DNA of 9,658 nucleotides, taken from positions 1-9,658 of the forward strand of contig QFPD01000067.1 in the NCBI GenBank assembly GCA_003248845.1, written 5' to 3'. The translations under genes were made by a program, and so were the position numbers. The stretch comes from Microbacterium sp. (GTDB lineage: Bacteria > Actinomycetota > Actinomycetes > Actinomycetales > Microbacteriaceae). Shown here in pieces: positions 1 through 6,587 of the stretch (its first letter is position 1; the number at the start of each line of letters is the position of its first letter). The notes beneath the pieces are model-generated. The model saw nothing but the letters and a program-made list of their open reading frames with translations. It did no database searches and was not told the DNA's origin.

Positions 1-1
1 G

Positions 2-208
2 GCGTGGGCGGAGGACGCACGCGTCGACCTCGCGCGGCACTGGCTCGCCCACCCGGCATCCCTCGCCCGCACGGGGAACGACACGTTCGCGACGCGCGGC
101 GTCGGCGGGGCGGATCGCCCGCGGGGCTTCACCGTGCTCGGCGCGGGCCGGCGTGCCGATTGGGAGCCCGGCGATCTCGGGATCGCCGACGAAAGGGAGA
201 CCGTGTGA
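2..208 (+). CDS. C-terminal end of an unidentified protein, possibly a gluconate 2-dehydrogenase subunit 3-like partner of the GMC enzyme (partial)
   Basis: An open frame enters from the left edge and stops at TGA 206-208, giving 68 visible residues that start AWAEDARVDLARHWLAHPAS and end GIADERETV. The tail holds a helix-like segment (LARHWLAHPASLARTG) followed by PRGFTVLGAGRRADWEPGDL. It overlaps the next gene by 4 bp (GTGA, 205-208), so the two are very probably co-translated. Small subunit 3-type proteins often sit directly before FAD GMC oxidoreductases of the gluconate/sorbitol dehydrogenase type, and a tail with a proline-glycine turn and a late WEP is compatible with that. The family call is therefore inference from context plus weak similarity. 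The reading frame itself is well supported by the coupled stop/start and by the strong ribosome binding site that lies inside it. The start and the main domain are outside the window. Confidence 0.5.
   Translation, partial: AWAEDARVDLARHWLAHPASLARTGNDTFATRGVGGADRPRGFTVLGAGRRADWEPGDLGIADERETV
191..200 (+). promoter_or_regulatory. Ribosome binding site that sets the GMC oxidoreductase start
   Basis: The purine run GAAAGGGAGA lies 4 nt before the GTG at 205 and matches the anti-Shine-Dalgarno sequence well. It supports GTG 205 as the start instead of the further upstream ATG at 4, whose arginine-rich translation does not look like a protein of this family. Confidence 0.7.
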
Positions 209-1614
209 GCGCGCTCGCTCTGGACGTCGCGGCGATGCGACACTACGACCCCCGCGATGAGGCCGACGTGGTCGTCGTGGGCACCGGTGCCGGAGGTGCG
301 CCCATGCTCGCCGAGCTCGCCCGCGCAGGGCTGCGCGTCATCGCGCTGGAGGCCGGCCCCTTCTTCGACCCCGCCGAGCACACGCCCGACGAGATCGACG
401 CCGCGGAGATCAACTGGATGGACGAGCGCCTCTGCGGAGGCGCCGACCCGATGGCGTTCGGGCCGAACAACTCCGGGCGCGGTGTCGGCGGATCGACGCT
501 GCACTGGGGCGCATTCACACCGCGCCCCACGGCGGGCCAGCTGCGGCTGCGGACGGAGACGGGCCTCGGACGTGACTGGCCGTTCGATTCGGCCGAGCTC
601 CTCCCCTTTCTCCTCCGCGCCGAAGCGGACCTCGGTGTGAGCGGGCCGAGAGACTACCCGTGGGACCCGGACCGCTCGTACCGCTATCCGCCCGCCGCCC
701 GCAACGCGTCGGCGCAGAACATGGCGACGGGATGCCGCGCCCTCGGCATCCGCACGGCCGATGCACCCGCTGCCGTGCTCACCGCCCCGCGTCTGCAGCA
801 CGGCATGCCGCGAGAGGCATGCATCGCGTGCGGCACGTGCCATCAGGGCTGCCGGACCGGCGCGAAGGCGACCATGGGGACGACGTACCTGCCCGCCGCG
901 ATCGCGAACGGGGCGGAGATCCGGGCCGGCGCGATGGTGCACACGATCGAGACGGATGCCACGGGGCGCGTGCACGCCGTCGTCTATCGGCAAGACGGGG
1001 TCGAGATCCGGCAGGCGTGCCGCGCACTCGTGCTGTCGGCCGGCGGCGTCGAGACCCCGCGCCTGCTCCTCGCGAACGATCTCGCGAACGGCAGCGGGCA
1101 GGTGGGACGCAATTTCCTCGCCCACCCCGCGACGCAGGTGTGGGGCACGTTCACCGAGCAGCAGCGCTCCTATCGCGGGTACCCGTCGTCCCTCATCACC
1201 GAGGACTTCCTCGCGCCCGCGAACGCCGATTTCGCCGGCGGCTACCTCATTCAGAGCCTTGGCGTGATGCCGCTCACGTTCGCCACGAGCCTCGTCCGCG
1301 GCGGCGGGCTGTGGGGCGCGAACGAAAAGGCGCTCATCCGTCACGCGACCGACACGATGATCCGCATCCTGGAGGCGGCCGGCGCCACCTCGACGCGCGT
1401 GCTCGACCGGACGGCGCATACCCTCGGTACCTGCCGCATGAGCGCTCACCCCGATGACGGGGTCGTGGATGCCGCCGGGCGCAGCCACGAGGTCGACAAC
1501 CTCTGGATCGTCGACAACTCCACTTTCCCGAGCGCGCTGGCCGCCAATCCCGCCCTCACACAGGTCGCGCTGGCCCTGCGGAGCGCTGAGCGCCTGCTCG
1601 CCGCGCGGGGCTGA
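205..1614 (+). CDS. GMC-family FAD-dependent oxidoreductase with a four-cysteine motif; appears to carry an internal deletion
   Basis: This enzyme should oxidise an alcohol or sugar, passing electrons through FAD; the substrate cannot be read from the sequence. With the GTG 205 start it has 469 residues. The dinucleotide-binding motif GTGAGG is at 26-31, the GMC signature GRGVGGSTLHWG follows, and a cysteine motif C-x2-C-x2-C-x3-C sits at C206, C209, C212 and C216. The C-terminal domain has the probable catalytic His in AHTLGTCRM (H405) and Asn in AANPALTQ (N448). The four-cysteine motif resembles that of gluconate/sorbitol-type dehydrogenases and may bind an Fe-S cluster. The join GLWGA-NEKALIRH near residues 368-380 brings together segments that relatives usually separate by about 50-60 residues, the start of the GMC C-terminal domain. 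The total length is short by a similar amount. Activity is therefore doubtful. It is translationally coupled to the gene before it and ends 23 bp from the convergent GH15 gene. Confidence 0.88.
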   Translation: MSALALDVAAMRHYDPRDEADVVVVGTGAGGAPMLAELARAGLRVIALEAGPFFDPAEHTPDEIDAAEINWMDERLCGGADPMAFGPNNSGRGVGGSTLHWGAFTPRPTAGQLRLRTETGLGRDWPFDSAELLPFLLRAEADLGVSGPRDYPWDPDRSYRYPPAARNASAQNMATGCRALGIRTADAPAAVLTAPRLQHGMPREACIACGTCHQGCRTGAKATMGTTYLPAAIANGAEIRAGAMVHTIETDATGRVHAVVYRQDGVEIRQACRALVLSAGGVETPRLLLANDLANGSGQVGRNFLAHPATQVWGTFTEQQRSYRGYPSSLITEDFLAPANADFAGGYLIQSLGVMPLTFATSLVRGGGLWGANEKALIRHATDTMIRILEAAGATSTRVLDRTAHTLGTCRMSAHPDDGVVDAAGRSHEVDNLWIVDNSTFPSALAANPALTQVALALRSAERLLAARG

Positions 1615-1637
1615 CCGGCTCGGGGCCGGCGGGTGGG

Positions 1638-3452
1638 TCAGTGCCCGGCGAGCGCCCGCGCCGGCACGACCTCGCGGATCGTGAGCGCAGCGGTCACCAC
1701 CGCGAGATGGCTGAGCGCCTGCGGCAGGTTCCCCCAGAACGACCCGTCGCGCTCGGAGATCATCTCGCTGTAGATGCCGACGTCGTTCGCGTGCGCGACG
1801 AGTTCGTCCATCGCGGTGAGCGCCTCGTCATGGCGTCCGACACAGGCGAGGGCGCCCGCGCGCCAGAAGGCGGAGGCGACGAAGGTGTGCTCCTCGCGCG
1901 GCATCCCGCTGTACCGGTAGAGCAGGGCGCCCCGACCGAGCTCGGCGGTCAGCGCGTCGATGGTCCGCGACATCCGCTCGCCACGGTCGAAGCCGCTCTC
2001 GGCGTGGATGAGGACGGACGTGTCGAGGGCCGCCGAACCGGGATACATCGTGTACGCACCGGCGTCTTCCGACCAGCACTCGCGTTCGATCCACGTCGAG
2101 ATCCGATCGCGCTCCGAGGCCCAGCGTGCGGTGTCACCGGGGATCGCGCCCGCCTCGGCGAGGTGCACGGCGTCGCGCAGCGCCTGCCAGCACCCCATCT
2201 TCGACGACGTGTAGTGTTCGAGCTCGGGCAGTTCCCACATGCCCGAGTCGCGCTCCCGCCACAGATCGCACGTCCGGTCGGCCACCTGCGCGAGCATGCG
2301 GCCCGTCTCCACATCGAGGACGTTGCCCGCGTCGACGTACGTGCGGCAGATGGCGAACAGGTCGCCGTAGACACCGAGCTGCAGCTGATCTCGCGCGGGG
2401 TTGCCCGTGACGACCGGACCGATCCCTTGCCAGCCCGGCACGTCGAACTCCTCCACCCCGTCCAGGAGCTCACCTCGCAGCGTGTACATCACGTGCGGGT
2501 CAGACCCGTGCGCGCGGATCGTCCGCACCAGCCAGGAGAGCGCGGCGTGGGTCTCCTCACGAAGCCCGAACCGGACGAGCGCGTGGGCTGTGTAGGCGAG
2601 GTCGCGCACCCACGCGTAGCGGTAGTCCCAGTTCTTCCCGCCTGCCGGATTCTCCGGCAGCGACGTCGTCGCGGCAGCCGCGATCGCCCCCGTCGGCGCG
2701 TACACGAGAAGCTTCAGGGCGAGCGCGCTGCGCTGCACGGCATCCGACCAGGGTCCCTCGTACGAGAACTCGCGCGACCACGTCCGCCAGCCGGCGATGG
2801 AGCGCTCCAGGCTGTCGTCGAGCGTCGCGGGATCGGGAAGATGCAGAGGCTCGTCGTCGGTGGCGACGACCGCGAGCAGATGGCGGCTCCCGCCCCGCGC
2901 GAGGAAGGTGCCGCGGATCAACGGGAACGGGTCGGCGTCCTGCTCCGAGCGCGCCCGCCCGATCTCTTCGCCGAGGACGGCGAGGGTCGTCGCACCCACC
3001 CTCATCAGGTGCGCCCCGTCGTGGCGGACGACCCACGGTGCCGCCGTCCCGAGCCTCGTACCGGGGCGAATCGCCCAGCGCATCCGCACCTCGCCCTCGA
3101 GAGATTCGATGCGGCGCACGAGCTGCGCCCACGGGAGGCGCCCCGCGATGCCGGTGACGAGGGCATCGGTGACGCGGACGGTCCCGGCCGTCGAGACGAA
3201 GGTCGTCTGCAGCACGTTCGTCCCGGGCAAGTATCGGCGACGCACGGTGTAGTCGACGCCGGAGTGGCCCTCGGGCGAAAGCTCGAGGCATCCGCCGTGG
3301 TCATCGTCCAGGAGGCGGGCGAAGACGGGCGTCGAGTCGAGGTTCGGCATCGGCATCCAGTCGATGCCTCCGTCGGCGGCGACGAGCGCGACGGTGCGCC
3401 CGTCGCCGATCGGAGCGTAGGTGCGCAGATCCTCGCGCCCGACGACCGTCAT
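1638..3452 (-). CDS. Glycoside hydrolase family 15 protein (glucoamylase/trehalase-like)
   Basis: The 604-residue product is the usual length for bacterial GH15 proteins, which form an (alpha/alpha)6 barrel with an N-terminal beta domain and invert the anomeric configuration. The N-terminus APIGDGRTVALVAADGGIDW is the standard family opening. The barrel begins with NWDYRYAWVRD at 274-284. A conserved acid block EEFDVPGWQG has E334/E335, one of them the likely general acid, followed by GNPARDQLQLGVYGDLF. Near the C-terminus NDVGIYSEM contains E563, the likely general base, followed by GNLPQALSH. Actinobacterial members include trehalases and glucan alpha-glucosidases, and motifs alone do not decide between them. 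No signal peptide is seen, so it should act in the cytosol. The start ATG lies 10 bp after the SDR stop, so it is probably the last gene of a dps-SDR-GH15 unit. Its Shine-Dalgarno is weak, which suits read-through translation. Confidence 0.9.
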   Translation of the reverse strand: MTVVGREDLRTYAPIGDGRTVALVAADGGIDWMPMPNLDSTPVFARLLDDDHGGCLELSPEGHSGVDYTVRRRYLPGTNVLQTTFVSTAGTVRVTDALVTGIAGRLPWAQLVRRIESLEGEVRMRWAIRPGTRLGTAAPWVVRHDGAHLMRVGATTLAVLGEEIGRARSEQDADPFPLIRGTFLARGGSRHLLAVVATDDEPLHLPDPATLDDSLERSIAGWRTWSREFSYEGPWSDAVQRSALALKLLVYAPTGAIAAAATTSLPENPAGGKNWDYRYAWVRDLAYTAHALVRFGLREETHAALSWLVRTIRAHGSDPHVMYTLRGELLDGVEEFDVPGWQGIGPVVTGNPARDQLQLGVYGDLFAICRTYVDAGNVLDVETGRMLAQVADRTCDLWRERDSGMWELPELEHYTSSKMGCWQALRDAVHLAEAGAIPGDTARWASERDRISTWIERECWSEDAGAYTMYPGSAALDTSVLIHAESGFDRGERMSRTIDALTAELGRGALLYRYSGMPREEHTFVASAFWRAGALACVGRHDEALTAMDELVAHANDVGIYSEMISERDGSFWGNLPQALSHLAVVTAALTIREVVPARALAGH

Positions 3453-3462
3453 CCGGCTCGGC

Positions 3463-4353
3463 TCACGTCAGCGTCATCCCGCCCGTGACGGCGATCGTCT
3501 CGCCGACGACGTAGCTCGATTCCTGCGATGCGAGGAACACGTAGGCCGGGGCGAGCTCCACGGGCTGACCGGCACGGCCGATCGGGGTCTGCTCGCCGAA
3601 GTGCTCGATCTTCTCGTTCGGCACGAACGCGGGCTGCAGCGGCGTCCAGATCGGGCCCGGCGCCACGCCGTTGACACGGATACCGCGCTCGATGAGCTGC
3701 TGCGCCGTGGCTCGGGTCCAGTTGGCGATGCCCGCTTTCGACACGGCGTACTCGGCGAGCGAGGGTGACGGGTCGAACCCTTGGATCGACGAAGTGGTGA
3801 TGATCGCCGACCCCGGCTTCAGATGCGGCGAGGCCGCCTTGGTCATCCAGAAGAGCGGATAGATGTTGACCTTCACGACGTGGTCGAGGGTCTTCGTCTC
3901 GAAGTCATCGATCGAATCGACGGTCGGCATGGTCCCCGCGTTGAGGACGAGGATGTCGAGACCGCCGAGGCCTTCGACAGCCTTCTCGACGGTGTCGATG
4001 CTCACCTGCTCGTCCTGCAGGTCGCCGGGGAGCAGGACTGCCGTGCGCCCTTCGGCGCGGATCAGCTCTGCAACCTCTTCTGCCTGCGCCTGCTCGACCG
4101 GAAGGTAGGACAGCGCGACGTCCGCGCCTTCGCGGGCGTAGGCGATCGCGACCGCGCGGCCGATGCCCGAGTCGGCACCCGTGACCAGCGCCTTGCGACC
4201 GGGGAGACGCCCGAAACCGACGTACGTCTTCTCGCCGTGGTCGGGCGCGGGGGTCATTTCGTGGATGTCGCCGGGCCCCGTCTGCTGCTGCGGCGGGAAC
4301 GGCGGGCGCGGATACTGCGTCGTCGGGTCCTGGACCGTGTACATGTCGGTCAC
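3463..4353 (-). CDS. Short-chain dehydrogenase/reductase of the general-stress type
   Basis: This is a classical Rossmann-fold NAD(P)-dependent oxidoreductase of about 296 residues. Numbered from the GTG start, it shows the cofactor motif TGADSGIG at 58-65, an LNAG motif, a catalytic serine in ITTSS, and the Y-x3-K pair in YAVSK (Y202, K206), then the family's PGPIWTPL loop. The proline-rich N-terminal extension (QDPTTQYPRPPFPPQ, then DHGE and a GRL segment before the Rossmann fold) is typical of the YhdF/YdaD-like stress SDR group. The substrate is unknown. GTG 4353 overlaps the dps stop as GTGA and has a GGAAG about 11 nt upstream, so translational coupling is likely. ATG 4344 (product starting MYTVQDP, 293 residues) is a real alternative but lacks a clear ribosome binding site. 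The frame stays open far upstream across dps, but that extension is an artefact of high GC. Confidence 0.9.
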   Translation of the reverse strand: MTDMYTVQDPTTQYPRPPFPPQQQTGPGDIHEMTPAPDHGEKTYVGFGRLPGRKALVTGADSGIGRAVAIAYAREGADVALSYLPVEQAQAEEVAELIRAEGRTAVLLPGDLQDEQVSIDTVEKAVEGLGGLDILVLNAGTMPTVDSIDDFETKTLDHVVKVNIYPLFWMTKAASPHLKPGSAIITTSSIQGFDPSPSLAEYAVSKAGIANWTRATAQQLIERGIRVNGVAPGPIWTPLQPAFVPNEKIEHFGEQTPIGRAGQPVELAPAYVFLASQESSYVVGETIAVTGGMTLT

Positions 4354-4892
4354 GATGCGGCGGGCTTCCGGTTCTCGGCGCTCATCATCCACGCGTATTG
4401 TTCGAGCTTCTCGATGATCTCGTGGAAGATGTCCGCGCTCGTCGGGTCCTCCTCGTCGACCTGGTCGTGCACATCGCGGCACGTGGCGACGGCGTCCTCC
4501 AGACGTGCGGTGATGAGATCGATGACCTCCGTCGTCGCGATCTCGCCCTGCGGGAACTCCGGCAGGGTCGTCGACTCGGCCACCGTGTCGCTGCGCCCGT
4601 CCGGCAGCGCGTGGAGAGCCCGCATACGCTCGGCGATCGTGTCGCTGAACTCGCGCGCCGCATCGATGATCTCGTCGAGGGCGAGGTGGGTGTCGCGGAA
4701 GTTGGTGCCCACGACGTTCCAGTGCGCCTGCTTGCCCTGCGACGCCAGTTCGATGAGGTCGACGAGCACCTTCTGCAGGTTCTCGCTGAGGGTCTTCGAG
4801 GCGGTGAAGCCGCTTTCGGCGTTCTGCTCGTCGGTCAGTCGCGCTCCGTGCGCCGGCTTGCGCTTGTTCTTGGTCGCTGTCGTGGTTGCCAT
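4350..4892 (-). CDS. dps: Dps-family ferritin-like DNA-protection protein
   Basis: Dps proteins form 12-subunit shells that oxidise Fe(II) with peroxide, store the iron and often coat DNA in starved or stressed cells. The 180-residue product carries the inter-subunit ferroxidase set at H57, H69, D73, D84 and E88. The spacing (+12, +16, +27, +31) is the same as in the well-studied Listeria protein (H31, H43, D47, D58, E62). The core motif reads QAHWNVVGTNFRDTHLALDE. The N-terminal tail ATTTATKNKRKPAHGAR is long and basic, the kind of tail that binds DNA in E. coli Dps, so DNA binding is plausible. It is the first gene of the minus-strand unit and overlaps the SDR by 4 bp. The start at ATG 4892 has GAAGAC just upstream, but also a TACCGT box 7 nt away, so translation might be leaderless. 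The C-terminus is short and unremarkable. Confidence 0.95.
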   Translation of the reverse strand: MATTTATKNKRKPAHGARLTDEQNAESGFTASKTLSENLQKVLVDLIELASQGKQAHWNVVGTNFRDTHLALDEIIDAAREFSDTIAERMRALHALPDGRSDTVAESTTLPEFPQGEIATTEVIDLITARLEDAVATCRDVHDQVDEEDPTSADIFHEIIEKLEQYAWMMSAENRKPAAS

Positions 4893-4899
4893 GTCTTCG

Positions 4900-4905
4900 A
4901 CGGTA
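4900..4905 (-). promoter_or_regulatory. Candidate -10 box of dps close to its start codon
   Basis: On the minus strand TACCGT fits the actinobacterial TANNNT -10 pattern and ends 7 nt before the ATG. That spacing would place the transcript start at or next to the start codon. No convincing -35 element is seen at 16-18 bp. A second candidate is given separately. Confidence 0.35.
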
Positions 4906-4947
4906 CGGGCGGCCCACGCAGAGCGAACGGGGATTGCGCGTCAGGGA

Positions 4948-4967
4948 TGCAGATGATACGCCCTGCA
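4948..4967 (-). promoter_or_regulatory. Candidate upstream dps promoter with an overlapping inverted repeat
   Basis: On the minus strand TATCAT (4958-4953) is the best -10-like hexamer of this 130-bp divergent region and is preceded by GGGCG. It sits in the 10-nt space between the short inverted repeats CTGCA (4963-4967) and TGCAG (4948-4952), an arrangement expected of an operator covering a promoter. The arms are only 5 bp long, so chance is possible. It would give a leader of about 50 nt for dps. Confidence 0.25.
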
Positions 4968-5010
4968 CTGCACCACCGAGGACGCATTCCGTCGAGCGCC
5001 ATGCGTGTGT

Positions 5011-5016
5011 CACGCT
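5011..5016 (+). promoter_or_regulatory. Candidate leaderless -10 box of the transglutaminase-like gene
   Basis: CACGCT lies 6 nt before ATG 5023, and the gene has no Shine-Dalgarno sequence. The surrounding 19 bp (5007-5025) match the start region of the next gene at 16 positions. The box departs from TANNNT at its first base, so the call rests mainly on the repeat of pattern and spacing. Confidence 0.4.
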
Positions 5017-5022
5017 GTGCGC

Positions 5023-5820
5023 ATGCAGCGAGACGTCACCGCACACCTCGAACTCACCGTGACCGAGCCGGCCGACCTGGTCGTCGCGATCGCGGTCTCG
5101 GCGCACTACGAACCCGATCACGAGATCTTCACCGCGCTGCTCGACGGGGTGCCGGTCGCCACGACGACGTTCGCCGATCACAGCGGCACCCGCTTTCAGA
5201 GGCTGCAGACGGGCACGGGACGTCTCGTCATCGATTACCGCGCGCACATCCTCGGCGAGGGGAGTCCGACCGTGGGACTGCCGTACGACTTGTACGCATA
5301 CCGCCTGCCGAGCCGCTACGCCGAGAGCGACGTCCTCTCGCCCACGGCCGCCGCCGAGTTCGCCGGCATCGAACCAGGACCCGACCTCCTCGCCGCGGTC
5401 TCCTCGTGGGTGGGCACGCAGCTCAGCTACGTTCCCGGTGCGTCCGGCCCGACCGACGGCGCCGTCCAGACCCTCCTCGCCCGACAGGGTGTCTGCCGTG
5501 ACTATGCCCACTTGTGCGCTGCGCTCCTGCGCGCGTGCGGCGTGGCGGCGCGCGTCGCCGCGGTGTACGCCCCGGGTCTGAAGCCGATGGAGTTCCACGC
5601 CGTCACCGAGGCGTGGGTCGGCGACGAATGGCGGGTCGTGGATGCCACGGCGCTCGCCCCGCGGCAGAGCCTCGTACGCATCGCGACAGGGCGGGATGCC
5701 GCCGACACCGCCTTCCTCACGGTGCTGGACGGGCGCGCCGACCTCGACCAGATCGAGGTGACCGCCGTGGTCGACGAGCTCCCGCGCGATGACGTCACCC
5801 AGCTCGTCTCGATCCGCTGA
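5023..5820 (+). CDS. Transglutaminase-like (papain-fold) family protein
   Basis: The 265-residue product has the transglutaminase core triad: Cys158 in GVCRDYAHLCAALLR, His192 in MEFHAVTEAWV and Asp207 in WRVVDATALAP. Order and spacing are normal for the family. The N-terminal 110 or so residues, rich in beta strands (HLELTVTEPADLVVAIAVS, later the DYRAHI strand), resemble the N-terminal domain seen in bacterial members. No signal peptide or membrane segment is seen, so it is probably cytosolic. Bacterial members act as proteases, amidases or crosslinkers, and the real substrate is unknown. ATG 5023 was chosen because the alignable strand begins just after it and because of the leaderless-type box 6 nt upstream. 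GTG 5005 and GTG 5017 are in-frame alternatives. It is divergent from dps and separated by 65 bp from the membrane protein gene downstream. Confidence 0.88.
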   Translation: MQRDVTAHLELTVTEPADLVVAIAVSAHYEPDHEIFTALLDGVPVATTTFADHSGTRFQRLQTGTGRLVIDYRAHILGEGSPTVGLPYDLYAYRLPSRYAESDVLSPTAAAEFAGIEPGPDLLAAVSSWVGTQLSYVPGASGPTDGAVQTLLARQGVCRDYAHLCAALLRACGVAARVAAVYAPGLKPMEFHAVTEAWVGDEWRVVDATALAPRQSLVRIATGRDAADTAFLTVLDGRADLDQIEVTAVVDELPRDDVTQLVSIR

Positions 5821-5873
5821 TCACCGCGGCCCGCCCGACGCGATCTCTCCTCGCGTTCGCGTCCACGCCGTGA

Positions 5874-5879
5874 CACGCT
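5874..5879 (+). promoter_or_regulatory. Candidate leaderless -10 box of the membrane protein gene
   Basis: CACGCT lies exactly 6 nt before ATG 5886, in the same context as at 5011-5016. The G-run between box and ATG (GGGGG) could alternatively act as a very close, poorly placed ribosome binding site. No clear -35 hexamer is visible. Confidence 0.4.
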
Positions 5880-5885
5880 GGGGGC

Positions 5886-6446
5886 ATGAAGGCCTGGGTC
5901 GTGCGATTCGTCTCGCTGTACGTGTTCAACGTCGTCGTGCTGCTCCTGATCGGACTGCTGACGCCCGCGCACGTCGGATGGGCGGCGATCTGGGCGTCCG
6001 TCGTCCTCACGCTCGCCGAACTCTTCGTGAAGCCCCTCCTCCAGGGCACTTTCGTGAAGTCCGCCGCCAAGTCGGCCGCCGAACGCACCCGCGCGGGCGA
6101 AGCGCTCGTGCAGGGGTTCATCGTGCTCGCGGTCGCCGCGATCATCTGGATCATCACGCTGCTGCTCACGGGGGTCAACGCACGCGGCAGTTGGTTCTGG
6201 GCGTACGTGCTGCCCCCGGTCATCATCGCGATCGGCTGGTTCGTGTACTCGAAGATCGACGATCGGCTGCAGCAGCGCGCCGGCGACCTGTACGACCGCG
6301 CCCAGGCGCGCGTTCGGGGCACGAGTCGCTCCGAGCCGAGGGCAGGTGCGGCATCCCCCGCTACCGACCCGGCCGCGGGGGCTCTCCTCGACGACGGCCT
6401 CACCCCCGAACAGCGCAAGATGCTCGAAGACCTCGGCAAGAGCTGA
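5886..6446 (+). CDS. Four-helix integral membrane protein of unknown function
   Basis: The 186-residue product has four predicted membrane helices at about 5-26, 30-52, 74-96 and 104-122. They are separated by a basic loop (KSAAKSAAERTRAGE, 58-72) between the helix pairs. A hydrophilic, alanine-rich tail follows and ends in the short segment LTPEQRKMLEDLGKS, which looks like a small helix. The first half (WVVRFVSLYVFNVVVLLLIG, then a second helix ending VKPLL) faintly resembles the small membrane proteins grouped as actinobacterial phage-holin-like family, but this is weak. I do not recognise a specific function. No catalytic or transport motif is seen. It probably has its own start signal and is followed by a 141-bp gap, so it need not belong to the transporter operon. 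Confidence 0.8.
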   Translation: MKAWVVRFVSLYVFNVVVLLLIGLLTPAHVGWAAIWASVVLTLAELFVKPLLQGTFVKSAAKSAAERTRAGEALVQGFIVLAVAAIIWIITLLLTGVNARGSWFWAYVLPPVIIAIGWFVYSKIDDRLQQRAGDLYDRAQARVRGTSRSEPRAGAASPATDPAAGALLDDGLTPEQRKMLEDLGKS

Positions 6447-6587
6447 CCCGACACGGACGCATGACGACCCTGTAACAAACCGACGCCCGCCGCACGAGAC
6501 CGCGTGCGCAGCGGCGATGATGGATGCTGCGGCATCCGTCCACAGCATCCGACGGGCCGCGCTCCCGCACCCGGAAGGTTCCCCGCC
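6447..6587 (+). promoter_or_regulatory. Leader/promoter region of the amino-acid ABC importer
   Basis: This 141-bp gap separates the membrane protein from the substrate-binding protein and should hold the importer promoter. CTGTAACAAA at 6470-6479 is the only AT-rich stretch and may contain a -10 element, but no matching -35 is clear. A hairpin follows at 6520-6539 and the ribosome binding site GGAAGG is at 6573-6578. No known riboswitch was recognised. Confidence 0.3.
6520..6539 (+). repeat. Hairpin in the importer leader
   Basis: GGATGC (6522-6527) and GCATCC (6532-6537) pair perfectly around a TGCG loop. An outer T-G wobble and an A-T pair extend the stem to 8 bp. It lies about 50 nt before the start codon. 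There is no U-run, so it is not a standard terminator. It also uses the GGATGCC word that is abundant throughout the window, so the pairing may simply reflect two copies of that word in opposite orientation. Confidence 0.5.

Noticed and set aside
4..204. ATG at position 4 as the start of the GMC oxidoreductase
   Set aside because: The added residues are an arginine-rich low-complexity stretch, the region is better explained by the coupled upstream gene, and GTG 205 has a strong ribosome binding site.
1612..1640. Bidirectional terminator between the GMC and GH15 genes
   Set aside because: CCGGC/GCCGG (1615-1629) gives only a 5-bp stem and there is no T-run; the outer TGACC/GGTCA match is partly just the two facing TGA stops. 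Too weak to list as a feature.
1641..3488. A 615-residue plus-strand open frame opposite the GH15 gene
   Set aside because: Its translation is rich in Arg, Gly and Ala with no recognisable motif, while the minus strand encodes clear GH15 motifs. Long antisense frames are common in high-GC DNA.
3781..4956. A 391-residue plus-strand frame antisense to the SDR and dps genes
   Set aside because: No domain motif is present; it mirrors two well-supported minus-strand genes.
4354..5598. Extension of the SDR frame to a 711-residue protein on the minus strand
   Set aside because: The extra part runs antisense to the transglutaminase gene and out of frame over dps, and the SDR family N-terminus starts near MYTVQDP. 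There is no sign of a real fusion.
6504..6587. Upstream GTG-type start for the substrate-binding protein
   Set aside because: It would add 28 residues before a complete lipoprotein signal peptide, which would then no longer be N-terminal.
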